Assembly: GCF_000720325.1 (NCBI RefSeq)
Contig: NZ_JOJM01000129.1
Location: 1-25,637 of the forward strand
Direction of reading: 5' to 3'
Origin: Streptomyces sp. NRRL B-1347
GTDB taxonomy: Bacteria > Actinomycetota > Actinomycetes > Streptomycetales > Streptomycetaceae
DNA length: 25,637 nt
Position numbers and translations under genes: made by a program. The stretch's first letter is position 1. Every line of letters starts with the position of its first letter. A model generated the notes under the pieces. That model was not told the origin of the DNA. It did not search any database and was given only the letters and a program-made list of their open reading frames with translations. This document shows positions 1 to 10,974 of this stretch, in pieces.

Positions 1-430
1 GCCCCACCAACGCGGCAAACCCAGCAGGAACACCCCCGAAGACCCCATGCCCCGACTCGTCCAGCGCCACCAGCGAGAACACACCCGCCACACCCGACGA
101 CTCCACCCCAGCCCCGTCGAGCGCCCCACGCAGCCGCTCCGCGACCACCTCACGGTCGGTGCCCGAGGCGTCCAGGACCACGCGGACGACAGCGGCCCCG
201 TTCGCCTCAAGGCCGGTCACCGTGGCGGACACGAGGGCGTCATCGGCGTGCGACGCGGGAAGGACGACGAGCCAGGTACCCGAGAGGGCCGCGTCGGTGG
301 CGGACGCCAGGGGCTTCCAGACGACCTTGTAGCGCCAGCTGTCCACCGTGTTCTGCTCACGCCGCTGACGACGCCACGACGACAGCGCCGGAAGCAACGC
401 CGTCAACGACGACTCCGCCTCCTCGCCCTC
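1..430 (-). CDS. Type I PKS module 6, KR structural subdomain (partial, frame-shifted continuation of gene C)
   Basis: Reading the minus strand from about 430 to base 1 in the frame one base off from the preceding segment gives an open protein stretch beginning [20 protein letters not shown]. It passes [15 protein letters not shown] and [10 protein letters not shown] and ends [11 protein letters not shown] at the window edge. These match the start of the ketoreductase structural subdomain in the other modules here, for example the STVDGWRY and TGTWMVMVP stretches of module 5. The NADPH-binding TGGTG motif and catalytic Ser/Tyr/Asn would lie beyond the edge. It is the same gene as the segment ending at 357, whose out-of-frame tail (Gly/Val-rich, ending SSAA) is not real protein. 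Confidence 0.75.
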
Positions 431-3203
431 CCGACACGTCCAGCCAGTACCGCTGACGCTGGAAGGCGTACGTCGGCAGGTCCACTCGGTGGGCACTACG
501 GCCCCCGATCAGGGCGGTCCAGTCGACCGTGACACCACGCACGAACACCTCGGCGGCGGAGGTCAGGAACCGCTCCAGACCGCCCTCGTCGCGGCGCAGC
601 GTACCCACGACCACGGCCTGCGTCTGAGCGGCCTCCACCGTCTGCTGCACCGGCAGGGTCAGCACCGGGTGCGGGCTCGCCTCGATGAACACGGTGTGTC
701 CGTCGTCGAGCAGGGTGCGGGTGGTGGCCTCCAGCTCGACCGTCTGGCGCAGATTCCGGTACCAGTACTCCGCGTCCAGCCCGACCGTGTCCACCAGCTC
801 ACCGGACACCGTTGAATAGAAAGGCACTTCGGAGGTACGGGGCTTCAGGTCCGCCAAGACCCTCAGCAGCTCCTCGCGGATCTCCTCCACATGCGCGGAA
901 TGCGAGGCGTAATCCACCGGAACCCGGCGAACACGGATCTCCTCACCCTCCAGCTGCGCGACCATCTCATCCAGCGCACCCGCGTCACCGGACACCACAA
1001 CCGAACCCGGGCCGTTCACCGCGGCAACGGATATCGCACCGCCCCAAGCGGCGATACGCTCCCGGGCCTGGTCGACCGGAAGCCCGACCGACACCATCCC
1101 ACCACGACCCGCAAGACCGACGGCGATCGCCTGCGAGCGCAGGGTCACCACCTTCGCGGCGTCCTCCAGCGAGAGCGCACCCGCCACACACGCGGCGGCG
1201 ATCTCGCCCTGGCTGTGGCCCATCACCGCGTCCGGCTCGACACCCACCGATCGCCACAACCGCGCCAACGACACCATCACCGCGAACAACACCGGCTGCA
1301 CCACATCCACCCGGTCAAACCCGGGAGCGCCCTCGGCGCCGCGCAGAACGTCCGTCAACGACCAGTCGACATACGCCGACAGGGCCGTCTCACACTCACC
1401 GATCGCCTCCGCGAACACCGGCGAGGACTCCAGAAGCCCCACCGCCATACCCACCCACTGCGCCCCCTGACCCGGGAACACGAACACCGAACGGCCGGCG
1501 TCGCCGGTCCTCCCGCGTACCACTCCGTTCGACGTCGACGTGACGGTGTCCTCGGCGATCGCCGCAAGGCCCTGGAGGAGTGCCTCGCGGTCGGCTCCGG
1601 TCACCACGGCCCGGTGCTCGAAGGCGGACCGGGTCGTGGCCAGCGAGAGAGCCACCTCCGCCACGTTCAACTCCGGGCGTTCCACGAGGAATTCACGCAG
1701 CCGCCCGGCCTGCTCCTGCAGCGCCTCCGCACCACGGCCCGACACCGGCCACGCCACCGGACCGTCGACGGCCCCGGTTCCGACGGGCTCGGCCTCCTCG
1801 GCCGCTTCGGCCTCGGGAGCCTGCTCCAGGATGGTGTGCACATTGGTGCCGCTCATGCCGAACGAGGACACCGCGGCGCGCCGCGGGTGCTCCCGGTCCG
1901 GCCACGGGATCGAGTCGTTCAGCAGGGAGACGGCGCCGCCGGTCCAGTCGATGTGCGGCGAGGGCTCGTCCGCGTGGAGCGTCTTGGGAAGCACGCCCGC
2001 GCGCATGGCCATCACCATCTTGATGACACCCGCGACACCGGCGGCGGCCTGCGTGTGACCGATGTTGGACTTGATGCCGCCCAGCCACAGCGGCTGGTCC
2101 GCGGGCCGGTCCTGCCCGTACGTGGCCATCAGCGCCTGCGCCTCGATCGGGTCACCCAGGGTGGTACCCGTACCGTGCGCCTCGACCGCGTCGACCTCGG
2201 CGGCCGACAGGCGGGCGCTGGTCAGCGCCTGCCGGATGACGCGCTGCTGCGAGATGCCGTTGGGCGCCGTCAGGCCGTTGGACGCGCCGTCCTGGTTGAT
2301 GGCCGAGCCCCGGACGACGCCCAGCACCTGGTGGCCGTTGCGCTGGGCGTCGGACAGCCGCTCTACGAGCAGCATGCCGACGCCCTCGCCCCAGCCCGTG
2401 CCGTCGGCCGCGGCACCGAACGGCTTGCACCGGCCGTCCGCGGCAAGGCCGCGCTGCCGGCTGAACTGGACGAACGCCGACGGGGTGGACATCACCGTGA
2501 CACCACCGGCCAGCGCGAGCGTGCACTCACGCTGGCGCAGCGCCTGAACGGCGAGGTGCAGGGCCACGAGGGACGACGAACAGGCCGTGTCCACGGAGAG
2601 CGCGGGGCCCTCCAGGCCCATGGTGTAGGAGATCCGGCCGGAGACGATGCTCGCCGCGTTGCCGGTGCCCGAGTGGCCCTCGACATCCTCCAGGCTCTCG
2701 GCCGCGCCGAGCGTGAGCATGGAGTAGTCCTGGCCGTTGGTGCCGACGAACACACCGGTCCTGCTGCCCCGCAGGGACATCGGGTCGATGCCCGCGCGCT
2801 CGCACGCCTCCCAGGACGTCTCAAGGAGCAGCCGCTGCTGGGGGTCCATCGACAGCGCCTCGCGCGGGGAGATCCCGAAGAACGCCGGGTCGAACCGGTC
2901 GGCGTTCTCCAGGAAACCGCCCTCGGTCGTATAGCTGGTGCCGGGACGGTCCGGGTCCTCGTCGTAGAGGGCGTCGATGTCCCAGCCCCGGTCCATGGGG
3001 AATTCCGCGATCGCGTCGGTACCGTCCGCGACCAAGCGCCACAGGTCTTCGGGAGAGCTCACCCCGCCGGGGAACCGGCAGCTCATGGCGACGATCGCGA
3101 TCGGTTCCTGGTCGGCCGACTCGGCCTCGAGCAGGCGCTGGCGTGTCTGCTGGAGATCCGCGGTCACCCGCTTGAGATAGTCGAGAAGCTTCTCTTCGTT
3201 CAT
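357..3203 (-). CDS. Type I PKS module 6: docking-KS-AT(methylmalonyl) segment of gene C
   Basis: This is the first part of an extension module that receives the chain from gene B and adds a methylmalonyl-CoA unit. An N-terminal docking coiled coil (3203-3108, [12 protein letters not shown]) is followed by KS (about 3107-1824) with active Cys in DTACSSS, His in EAHGTGT and Lys/His in KSNIGHT. The AT (about 1496-609) has GQGAQ, GHSQG and the YASH motif (911-900) typical of methylmalonyl specificity, then the YAFQRQRYW post-AT signature. I chose ATG 3203 over ATG 3218: it makes the N-terminus match gene B's ([14 protein letters not shown]) and has GGGTGA seven bases upstream, while 3218 has no purine-rich site. 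True coding ends near 430; the tail to the stop at 357 is out of frame. Confidence 0.9.
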   Translation of the reverse strand: MNEEKLLDYLKRVTADLQQTRQRLLEAESADQEPIAIVAMSCRFPGGVSSPEDLWRLVADGTDAIAEFPMDRGWDIDALYDEDPDRPGTSYTTEGGFLENADRFDPAFFGISPREALSMDPQQRLLLETSWEACERAGIDPMSLRGSRTGVFVGTNGQDYSMLTLGAAESLEDVEGHSGTGNAASIVSGRISYTMGLEGPALSVDTACSSSLVALHLAVQALRQRECTLALAGGVTVMSTPSAFVQFSRQRGLAADGRCKPFGAAADGTGWGEGVGMLLVERLSDAQRNGHQVLGVVRGSAINQDGASNGLTAPNGISQQRVIRQALTSARLSAAEVDAVEAHGTGTTLGDPIEAQALMATYGQDRPADQPLWLGGIKSNIGHTQAAAGVAGVIKMVMAMRAGVLPKTLHADEPSPHIDWTGGAVSLLNDSIPWPDREHPRRAAVSSFGMSGTNVHTILEQAPEAEAAEEAEPVGTGAVDGPVAWPVSGRGAEALQEQAGRLREFLVERPELNVAEVALSLATTRSAFEHRAVVTGADREALLQGLAAIAEDTVTSTSNGVVRGRTGDAGRSVFVFPGQGAQWVGMAVGLLESSPVFAEAIGECETALSAYVDWSLTDVLRGAEGAPGFDRVDVVQPVLFAVMVSLARLWRSVGVEPDAVMGHSQGEIAAACVAGALSLEDAAKVVTLRSQAIAVGLAGRGGMVSVGLPVDQARERIAAWGGAISVAAVNGPGSVVVSGDAGALDEMVAQLEGEEIRVRRVPVDYASHSAHVEEIREELLRVLADLKPRTSEVPFYSTVSGELVDTVGLDAEYWYRNLRQTVELEATTRTLLDDGHTVFIEASPHPVLTLPVQQTVEAAQTQAVVVGTLRRDEGGLERFLTSAAEVFVRGVTVDWTALIGGRSAHRVDLPTYAFQRQRYWLDVSGGRGGGVVVDGVASGAVVVASSAA
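424..434 (-). other. Frame-breaking join in gene C (post-AT linker to KR)
   Basis: Upstream of this point the frame reads the AT-end signature [13 protein letters not shown]; downstream, the correct KR frame begins with GEEAESSL. In modules 4 and 5 the same two landmarks are separated by a linker containing RFWDAV and DLEALT/DLESLA that is absent here. So sequence is missing as well as the frame being shifted. Confidence 0.8.
576..1470 (-). repeat. Methylmalonyl AT repeat, copy in gene C
   Basis: One of three nearly identical AT-coding stretches (others at 9960-10800 and 20985-21746). Long blocks match base for base with the gene B copy, including the rare codons TAT and TCA in FYSTV near 820. 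The identity is much higher than between the malonyl AT copies or the KR domains. Confidence 0.82.
1744..1860 (-). repeat. KS-end/KS-AT linker tract shared with 21838-21960
   Basis: The stretch coding for [18 protein letters not shown] and the acidic linker to [11 protein letters not shown] is practically identical between gene C and gene A. The gene A copy differs mainly by nine extra bases (Glu-Glu-Ala unit). Confidence 0.75.
3108..3203 (-). other. N-terminal docking domain, gene C
   Basis: About 32 residues, charged and Leu-heptad-like ([20 protein letters not shown]), directly before the KS. It matches class 1a N-terminal docking coiled coils of modular PKSs, which bind the C-terminal docking helix of the upstream subunit, here gene B. 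Confidence 0.85.
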
Positions 3204-3260
3204 TGTTATGTCACCCATGGAAGTAGTAAGGAACGACCCTCGGGAACCAACCGCGCCAGC
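3204..3260 (-). promoter_or_regulatory. B-C intergenic gap with weak ribosome-binding site
   Basis: There are 57 bases between the stop of gene B and the chosen ATG of gene C. On the minus strand GGGTGA ends seven bases before that ATG and is the best ribosome-site candidate. I see no hairpin-T-run terminator and no promoter, which fits co-transcription. Confidence 0.5.
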
Positions 3261-3512
3261 TCAGGAGAGACCGAGCTCCTTGTCGATGAAGTCGAAGATC
3301 TCGTCCGACGTCGCCGACTGGATCTTGTCCGAAACAGCCTTCTTGCCGGAGTTGCGCGCATCCTGCTCCGCCTCTCCCCACTTCAGGAGGAGCGCCTGCA
3401 GACGCGTCGTGATCCTCGGCCGGTCCACGTCGTCGGCGGAGATCGTGGCCATCGCCGCTTCGATCCGGTCCAGCTCACCGAGGATCGGTGTGGCCGCCGA
3501 GACCCCGTCCTC
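3261..3512 (-). other. C-terminal docking domain, gene B
   Basis: About 83 residues after the ACP: a helical segment ([13 protein letters not shown]), a second ([10 protein letters not shown]), a charged spacer and the terminal helix [16 protein letters not shown]. This is the class 1a C-terminal docking layout, expected to pair with the N-terminus of gene C. Confidence 0.83.
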
Positions 3513-6493
3513 GACGACGTCGGTACGCAGTCGCCGGGCGAGCGCCACGGGTGTCGGGTGGTCGAAGACGATCGTCGCGGGCAGGCGCAGGCCCGTCGCC
3601 GCGTCGAGCCGGTTCCGCAGTTCGACGGCGGTCAGCGAGTCGAAGCCGAGTTCCCGGAAGGCCCGCTGGGGCTCGACCGACTCCACCGACGGGAAGCCGA
3701 GTACGACGGCCACCTGGGTGGTGACCAGGTCGAGCAGCGCTCGCTCCTGCTCCGCCTCCGGCAGCCCGGCGAGCCGCTCACGCAGTTCCGAACCACCGCT
3801 CTCGAACTGCGCGGTGGTACCGCCCGCGGTCGCGGCCTCCAGGATCCGCCGCGCCTCGGGCATCTCGTCCAGCAGCCTGCTGGGCCGTACGGCGGTGTAG
3901 GACGGGACGAACCGCTCCCAGTCGAGGTCGGCGACGGCCAGGTGCGTCTCCTGGAGGTCAAGGGCCTGCTGGAGTGCCATGACCGCAAGGTCCGGCGTCA
4001 TCGCGGCCATGCCGCCGCGCCGCAGCCGGTCCTCCAGCGCCCCATCGACCGCCATGCCGCCCTCGGCCCACGGGCCCCAGGCCACCGAGGTGGCGGCGAG
4101 ACCCTGGGCCCGGCGCTGCTGCGCCAGGGCGTCGAGGTAGGCGTTGGCCGCCGCGTAACTGCCCTGCCCTGCACCGCCGATCGCCCCGGCGAGCGAGGAG
4201 AACAGCACGAACGCGGACAGGTCGAGACCCTGGGTGAGCTCGTGCAGATGGCGGGCCCCGTCCACCTTGGGGCGCAGCACGCCCGCCACCCGCTCCACCG
4301 ACATCGAGTCCAGGACGCCGTCGTCCAGGACGCCCGCCGCGTGCACGACGGCGTTCAGCGGATACCGCTCGGGGATGGCGGCCAGTACGGCGGCCAGGGC
4401 GTCGCGGTCGGCGGTGTCACAGGCCGCGATGGTCACCTCGGCGCCCAGGGCGGTGAGTTCGTCGCGCAGCGCGGCCGCGCCGTCGGCTTCCGGGCCGCGG
4501 CGGCTGGTCAGCACCAGGTGCTCGGCGCCGGCGCCCGCCAGCCACCGGGCCACCTGGCTGCCCACTCCCCCGGTGCCGCCGGTCACAAGGACCGAGCCAC
4601 GCGCGCTCCACGGCCGGGCCGTGGTCCGCGGCGCGGCGGCCCGCACCAGGCGCCGGGTGAACACGCCGGACGTGCGCACCGCCACCTGGTCCTCGAACTC
4701 GCCCGCACCGCCGCCCAGCACACCGGACAGCCGGTTCGCGGCCCGCTCGTCCAGCGTCTCCGGGAGGTCCACCAGACCGCCCCAGAGCTTGGGGTGCTCC
4801 AGTCCGGCGACCCGGCCGAGGCCCCAGATCTGCGCCTGCGCGGCGCTGCGCAGAGTGTCGGACCCGGTCACCGACACGGCACCCCGGGTCGCCACCCACA
4901 GCGGGGCCTCGACACCGGCGTCCACGAGTGCCTGCAGCGCGACGAGGTTCAGCGCGAGCCCTCGCGGCACCACCGTGTGCCCGGCGCAGGGGTCCTCATC
5001 CAGGGCCAGCAGGGAGAGCACCCCGCTGACGGCCCCGTCGGACGCGCCTTCGACCGCGGTGCGCAGCTGCTCGGCGACCGCCGCGCGGTCGATGTCCGCC
5101 GCACCGTCGAGCACGATCCGCGCCACGTCCGCGCCCTGCCGTTCGAGCACGCTCACCGCGGAGGTGACCAGTGCGTCGTCGGCGTACGGCTGGGGAACCA
5201 TGACCATCCAGGTGCCGGTCAGCGCCCGCTCCGAGAGCTCGGACACCGCGTTCCACGCGATCTGGTAGCGCCAGCCGTCCACGGTGGACCGCTCGCGGTG
5301 GCCCTTGCGGTACGACGACAGGGCGGGGAGCACCTCGGTCAGCGAGGCGTTTCCGTCCACGTGCAGCGCGGTGGTCAGCGCCTCCAGGTCCTCGCGCTCG
5401 ACCGCGTCCCAGAACCGGGAGTCGACCGAGTCCACGGAGGCGGAGGGGTCGGAGGGGTCGGAGGCACCGCCCTCGGGGGCGTCCAGCCAGTAGCGCTGAC
5501 GCTGGAACGCGTACGTCGGCAGCTCGACCCGCCGGACGTCCTGGCCGGCGAACAGGGCCTCCCAGTCGACGGTGGCGCCGTGGACGTGGAGTTCGGCCAG
5601 CGCCGTCGTCAGCGCCTGGGCCTCGGCGCGGTCCTTGCGCAGCGCGGGCACCACGACGGGGGCCGACGTCTCCGCCGCCGTCAGGCACTCCCGTGCCATC
5701 GCCGCGAGCACACCGTCGGGGCCGACCTCGAAGAACCTGGTCACGCCCGCGTTCTCCAGGGAGCGCAGCCCGTCCAGGAAGCGCACGGCCTCCCGCACAT
5801 GGCGCACCCAGTACTCCGGCGAACACACCTCGTCGGTGCCCGCCGACTTGCCCGTCACATTGGACACCAGGGCGATGGCGGGCGGGGCGAACGACAGCCC
5901 CGCGACGACCTTGCGGAAGTCGTCCAGCATCGCGTCCATGCGGGGTGAGTGGAAGGCGTGGCTGACCCGCAGCCGACGGGTCTTGCGGCCCTGCTCCGCC
6001 CACTGTCCGGCGATCTCCAGCACCGGCGCCTCGTCACCGGCGATGACCACGGCCGTCGGACCGTTGACCGCAGCGACGCTCACCTCGGCCTCACGGCCGA
6101 TCAGCGACGGAGCGATCTCCTCCTCGGACGCCTCGATGGCGACCATCGCGCCGCCCTCGGGCAGGGCCTGCATCAACCGGCCACGGGCGGCGACCAGCGT
6201 GCACGCGTCCTGAAGCGAGAACACCCCCGCCACATGCGCGGCGGCGATCTCACCGATGGAGTGACCCATCACCACATCCGGCGCCACACCCCACGCGGAC
6301 AGCAGCCGGAACAACGCCACCTCGATGGCGAAGAGCGCGGGCTGCGTGAACGCCGTCCGGTCCAGCAGCTCGGCGTCCGCGCTGCCCTCCGCGGCGAACA
6401 TCACGTCCTTCAGCGGACGGTCCAGTACGACGTCCAGGTGCGCGCACACCTCGTCCAGAGCCTGAGCGAACACCGGGAACGCCTCGTACAACC
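3261..6493 (-). CDS. Type I PKS module 5: AT(malonyl)-KR-ACP-docking, last segment of gene B
   Basis: This segment finishes module 5 and gene B. The AT (about 6491-5625) lacks its GQGAQ start because of the join at 6493 but keeps GHSIG and HAFH, the latter typical of malonyl-CoA specificity. After YAFQRQRYW come the KR structural half and the catalytic half with TGGTG (4583-4569), LDD and Tyr/Asn in SYAAAN. LDD without a nearby Pro indicates a B1-like KR giving a D-hydroxyl (family knowledge). ACP (about 3752-3525) has LGFDSL. The last about 85 residues form a C-terminal docking domain. The open frame extends upstream to 6779, but that part is Arg/His-rich shadow of the KS read in another frame. 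Confidence 0.88.
5442..5464 (+). repeat. Short 9-base tandem repeat in post-AT linker
   Basis: GGAGGGGTC occurs twice in tandem and is followed by a partial third copy, encoding SDPSDPSAS on the minus strand. It lies in the unstructured linker between the module 5 AT and KR, where in-frame length change is tolerated. Confidence 0.7.
5625..6491 (-). repeat. Malonyl AT repeat, module 5 copy
   Basis: Paralogous to the ATs at 16292-17188 and about 24640-25637. Shared protein blocks include [37 protein letters not shown] and [12 protein letters not shown]. Similar at DNA level, but with more substitutions than the methylmalonyl set. Confidence 0.7.
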
Positions 6494-6497
6494 GAAC
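6490..6497 (-). other. Frame-breaking join in gene B (KS-AT linker to AT, module 5)
   Basis: The upstream frame reads [10 protein letters not shown]; the downstream frame reads [15 protein letters not shown]. In module 3 these landmarks are separated by about 58 residues that include the AT GQGAQ oxyanion motif. About 175 bases are therefore missing. Confidence 0.85.
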
Positions 6498-7137
6498 ACC
6501 GAACGGGTGGCGACCAGGGAGTAGCCAACGTCCTTCAGGCTCAGCTCCGGACGTGCGGTCAGCTGTGCCCGCAGCCGCCGGGCCTGGGCCCGCAGCCCGT
6601 CCGCGCTCCGGGCGGAGAGCGTCCAGGGCGCCGTGCCGCGGTCGTCGGGAGACACCACCTCGGCCGGTCGGGTGTCCTCGGTGTCCGAGGGGGCCTGCTC
6701 GATGATGGCGTGCGCGTTGGTGCCGCTCACGCCGAAGGCGGAGACACCGGCCCGGCGCGGCTGGCCGGTCTCGGGCCACGCGGTGGCCTCCGTCAGCAGC
6801 CGCACCTCACCCGCCGACCAATCCACCTGCGTCGACGGCTCGTCCACGTGCAGCGTCTTCGGCAGGACGCCGTGCCGCATCGCCATGACCATCTTGATGA
6901 CACCGGCGAGTCCGGACGCGGCCTGGGTGTGGCCGATGTTCGACTTCAGCGCGCCCAGGAGCAGCGGGAGGCCCTCCGGCCGCTCCTGGCCGTACGTGGC
7001 CAGCAGCGCCTGCGCCTCGATCGGGTCACCCAGCGTCGTACCCGTGCCGTGCGCCTCGACCGCGTCGACCTCGGCGGCGGACAGTCCGGCGCTGGCAAGC
7101 GCCTGCCGGATCACCCGCTGCTGCGACGGCCCGTTGT
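6493..7137 (-). CDS. Type I PKS module 5: KS C-terminal part and KS-AT linker (segment of gene B)
   Basis: The true coding part begins at about 7135 ([13 protein letters not shown]) and carries the second half of the module 5 ketosynthase: the catalytic His of EAHGTGT and Lys/His of KSNIGHT, then the KS end ([13 protein letters not shown]) near 6700. The KS-AT linker follows, with the adaptor stretch [12 protein letters not shown] and [13 protein letters not shown]. The open frame runs from 7264 to 6410, but the residues outside about 7137-6493 are out-of-frame noise. The active-site Cys half of this KS is in the preceding segment; about 45 residues between the halves are absent. Confidence 0.83.
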
Positions 7138-7138
7138 A
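7134..7138 (-). other. Frame-breaking join inside KS of module 5
   Basis: The upstream frame reads [11 protein letters not shown] and the downstream frame [10 protein letters not shown]. In gene B's own module 4 KS these are joined by about 45 residues (GWAEGVG through SNGLTAP). Roughly 135 bases are missing from the middle of a domain that normally does not vary in length here. Confidence 0.85.
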
Positions 7139-10052
7139 CCGTCCGCCGCCGCCGCGAACGGCTTGCAGCGGCCGTCGGGCGCGAGCCCGCCCTGCCGGCT
7201 GAACTCGACGAACGCCATCGGAGTGGCCATCACCGCCACACCGCCGACCAGCGCCATGTCGCACTCGCCCTGCCGCAGCGACTGGCAGGCCAGATGCAGG
7301 GCCACCAGCGACGAGGAGCAGGCGGTGTCCACCGTGATGGCGGGGCCTTCCAGGCCGTAGGTGTAGGCGAGACGGCCGGAGACGACGCTGCCGGCGTTGC
7401 CGGTCAGCAGATGGCCCTCGACGTCCTCGGGCACCGTCTCCAGGTTGGTGCCGTATCCGGAGCCCGAGAAGCCGACGAACACACCGGTCTGGCTGCCCCG
7501 CACCGATGCGGGGTTGATGCCCGCCCGCTCGAACGCCTCCCAGGAGGTCTCCAGGAGCAGGCGCTGCTGCGGGTCGGTCGCCAGGGCCTCGCGGGGCGAG
7601 ATCCCGAAGAAGCCGGGGTCGAACTCGCCCGCGTCGTAGAGGAATCCGCCTTCCCGGGCGTAGAACGTGCCCGGCCGGTCCGGGTCGGGGTCGTACATGC
7701 CCGACAGGTCCCAGCCGCGGTCCGACGGGAACGACGAGATGGCGTCACCGCCGCCGTCGATCAGCTGCCACAGGTCCTCCGGGCTCCGCACCCCACCGGG
7801 CAGGCGGCAGCTCATGGAGACGATCGCGATGGGCTCGTCGTCCGCGCCGGAGCCCGCGGGGCTCCCGGGGCCGGTGGTCGGCGCCGTGGACGCGGTGCCC
7901 AGTACCTCGGTGCGCAGCTGCGCCGCGAGCACGCCGGCGCTGGGGTAGTCGAAGACCAGCGTGGCGGGGAGGCCGAGACCGGTCTCGGCGGCCAGCCGGT
8001 TGCGCAGGTCGACCGCGGTCAGCGAGTCGAAGCCCAGGTCGCGGAAGGCCCGGTTCGGCTCGACCAGTTCGGCGGAGGAATAGCCGAGTACGGCGGCGGC
8101 GTGCCTGCGCACCAGATCGAGCAGCGCCCGGTCCCGCTCGCCCTCGGTGAGCGGCTTCAGCCGTTCACGCAACTGGGCCCCGGCGGCGTCGGCGCTCTCG
8201 CCGTCGCCGCCCTTCGTCTCCAGCGCCAGGACCTCGTCGAGATCGCTCAGGAACGGGCTGGGCCGGACCGCGGTGAACGAGGGCGCGAACCGCTCCCAGT
8301 CCACGTCGACGACCGTGACCACACCGTCGTCACCGGCCACCGCGCGTTCCAGCGCGGCGATCGCCAACTGGGGCGCCATCGCGGGCAGTCCGCGCCGCGC
8401 CAGCTGCTCCCCCGCGTCGCCCCGGGTGGCCATGCCGTCCTCGGCCCAGGGGCCCCAGGAGACGGCGGTGCCCGCGAGACCCCGCGCACGGCGCTGCTCG
8501 ACCAGCGCGTCCAGGAAGGCGTTTCCGGAGCCGTAGACGCCCTGGCTGCCACCGCCCCACACACCGGAGATGGAGGAGAAGACCACGAACGCGTCGAGTT
8601 CACGGTCGCCGAGCAGCTCGTCCAGGTTGACGGCGCCCGCCACCTTGCCGGACACGACCGTCGCCGCGTCGGCGAGCTCCGTCTCCAGCAGGGAGGCCGC
8701 GAGCGTGACACCCGCCGCGTGCACCACCGCGGTGAGCGGCCGGTGCTCCGGTACGGCGTCCAGGACGGCGGCGAGCGCGTCGCGGTCGGCGGCGTCGCAC
8801 GCGGCCACCGTCACCTCGGCGCCCATGCCCTCCAGCTCCGCCTTCAGCTCGGCGGCGCCTTCGGCGTCGAGACCGCGGCGGCTGGTCAGCACCAGGTGCT
8901 CGGCGCCACTACGGACCAGCCAGCGGGCCACCTGCCCGCCGAGCCCGCCCGTGCCACCGGTCACCAGCACGGTGCCGCGCGCCCGCCACGAGGTCTCCTC
9001 GCCGACGGTCGCAGCCGAGCGCGCCAGACGGCGTACGAAGACACCGGAGCCGCGCACCGCGACCTGGTCCTCGCCGCCCTCGACGGACAGCACACCGGCC
9101 AGCCGTTCCGCACCGCGCCGGTCCAGCGTCTCGGGCAGATCGACCAGACCGCCCCACAGCGGCGGGAGTTCCAGACCGGCCACCCGGCCCAGCGCCCAGA
9201 CCATCGCCTGCGCCGGGCTGGTGAGCCGGTCGGAACGGCCCACCGAGACGGCGCCGCGCGTACCGCACCACAGCCGGGCCGGAAGGTCGGCCCCGACCAT
9301 GGCCCGCACCAGCACCAGGGTCAGCGCATAGCCGCCCGACAGCGCCGGATACCCCGGGCAGGGCTCCTCGTCCAGGGCGAGCAGCGACAGCACACCGCCC
9401 AGCTCGGGCGCCTCGGCGGCCACCACGCGCAGCCGCTCCGCCAGCACGTCCGCGTCGAGGTCCCGCTCGTCCACGACGACCGGGACGACACTCGCGCCAT
9501 GCCGTTCGAGCCCGGCGACCACGCCCGAGACCAGTTCGTCCTCGGCGCGGGACGCCGGAACCACCACGAGCCACGTCCCCGACAGCGAGCCGTCGGCGAC
9601 CTCGGAGACAGGCTTCCACGAGACCCGGTAACGCCAGCCGTCGATCGTGGAACGGTCGCGGTTGTTGCGGTGGTACGCGGACAGGGCAGGCAGCACGGCG
9701 CTCAGCGGCGCCTCGCTGTCGACCGCCAGCGTCCCCGCCAGCGACTCCAGGTCCTGGCGCTGTACCGCGTCCCAGAACCGCTCGTCGACGGAGCCGGTGC
9801 CGTCGGCCACGCCTCCACCGGGCAGCAGGCCGAATCCGTCGAGCCAGTAGCGCTCGCGCTGGAAGGCGTACGTCGGCAGCTCGACCCGCCGACCACCACG
9901 GCCCTCCAGAGTGACGGCCCAGCCGACCTTGACGCCACGCGCGAACACCTCGGCGGCGGAGGTCAGGAACCGCTCCAGACCGCCCTCGTCGCGGCGAAGG
10001 GTCCCGATGACCACGGCCTGCGCCTCAGCGGCCTCCACCGTCTGCTGCACCC
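7135..10052 (-). CDS. Type I PKS: end of module 4 AT, KR, ACP and start of module 5 KS (segment of gene B)
   Basis: The segment opens inside the AT end ([11 protein letters not shown]) and then shows the YAFQRERYW signature, KR structural half, and KR catalytic half with TGGTG (8961-8947), Ser, Tyr and Asn (VYGSGN). This KR lacks LDD and has Trp eight residues before the catalytic Tyr ([11 protein letters not shown]), the A-type fingerprint. Gln rather than His at the next marker position suggests A1. ACP (about 8133-7891) has LGFDSL. KS of module 5 starts near 7839, with DTACSSS, and runs until the join near 7136. The GTG at 10050 is not a gene start: no docking domain or KS precedes it. Confidence 0.88.
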
Positions 10053-10800
10053 CAGCTCCACCGTCTGCCGCAGATTCCGGTACCAGTACTCCGCGTCCAG
10101 CCCGACCGTGTCCACCAGCTCACCGGACACCGTTGAATAGAAAGGCACTTCGGACGTGCGGGGCTTCAGGTCCGCCAGGACCTTCAGCAGCTCCTCGCGG
10201 ATCTCCTCCACATGCGCGGAATGCGAGGCGTAATCCACCGGAACCCGGCGGACCCGGATCTCCTCACCCTCCAGCTGCGCGACCATCTCATCCAGTGCAC
10301 CCGCGTCACCGGACACCACAACCGAACCCGGGCCGTTCACCGCCGCGACGGATATCGCACCGTCCCAGGCGGCGATACGCTCCCTGGCCTGGTCGACCGG
10401 AAGCCCGACCGAGACCATGCCACCCCGGCCCGCAAGACCGGCGGCGATCGCCTGCGAGCGCAGGGTCACCACCTTCGCGGCATCCTCCAGCGACAGCGCA
10501 CCCGCCACACACGCGGCCGCGATCTCACCCTGGCTGTGACCCATCACCGCGTCCGGCTCCACACCCACCGAACGCCACAACCGCGCCAACGACACCATCA
10601 CCGCGAACAACACCGGCTGCACCACATCCACCCGGCCAAAACCAGGCGCACCCTCGGCGCCGCGCAGAACGTCCGTCAACGACCAGTCGACATACGCCGA
10701 CAGGGCCGACTCACACTCACCGATCGCCTCCGCGAACACCGGCGAGGACTCCAGAAGCCCCACCGCCATACCCACCCACTGCGCCCCCTGACCCGGGAAC
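9960..10800 (-). repeat. Methylmalonyl AT repeat, copy in gene B
   Basis: Nearly identical to the copy at 576-1470 and shares its TAT-TCA codons in FYSTV. Interrupted by the join near 10052. At its AT-end boundary (around 9990-10045) it is closer to the gene A copy: both read GAAGGGTCCCGATGACC on the plus strand where gene C differs. Confidence 0.82.
10050..10054 (-). other. Frame-breaking join in AT end of module 4
   Basis: The minus strand reads ...CAGACGGTGGAGCTGG followed directly by GGTGCAGCAGACGG. In the sister AT regions of genes A and C these are separated by about 27 codons (from EATTRTLL to PHPVLTLP). The join shows at most one or two shared bases. Confidence 0.87.
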
Positions 10801-10974
10801 ACAAACACCGAACGGCCACGCACATCGGCCACGCCACGCGTCACACCCGAGGCCACCTCATCCCCGGCCAACGCGTCCAACCGCGCCAGAAGCTCCTCAC
10901 GGCCGGCACCCGTCACCACCCCACGGTGCTCGAACACCGAACGCGACGACACCAACGACAACGCCACATCCGCG

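Larger units (their letters stand above)
1..3203 (-). other. Reconstructed PKS gene C (module 6; continues past left edge)
   Basis: This spanning entry joins the open segment 3203-357 to a second frame that is open from about 430 to the left edge. The first gives docking-KS-AT(methylmalonyl) and the post-AT linker. The second gives the N-terminal structural half of a KR. Segments between the post-AT linker and the KR structural domain, about 30 to 45 residues in sister modules, are missing at the join. The rest of module 6 (KR catalytic half, ACP and anything after) lies outside the window, so the full reduction pattern is unknown. Confidence 0.83.

Noticed and set aside
3216..3218. ATG at 3218 as start of gene C
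   Set aside because: It adds five residues not seen in gene B's N-terminus and lacks a purine-rich site upstream. ATG 3203 fits better, but 3218 cannot be fully excluded.
10048..10050. GTG at 10050 as a gene start
   Set aside because: It encodes an internal Val of the AT end (VQQTVEAA), which is conserved inside the other two methylmalonyl ATs.
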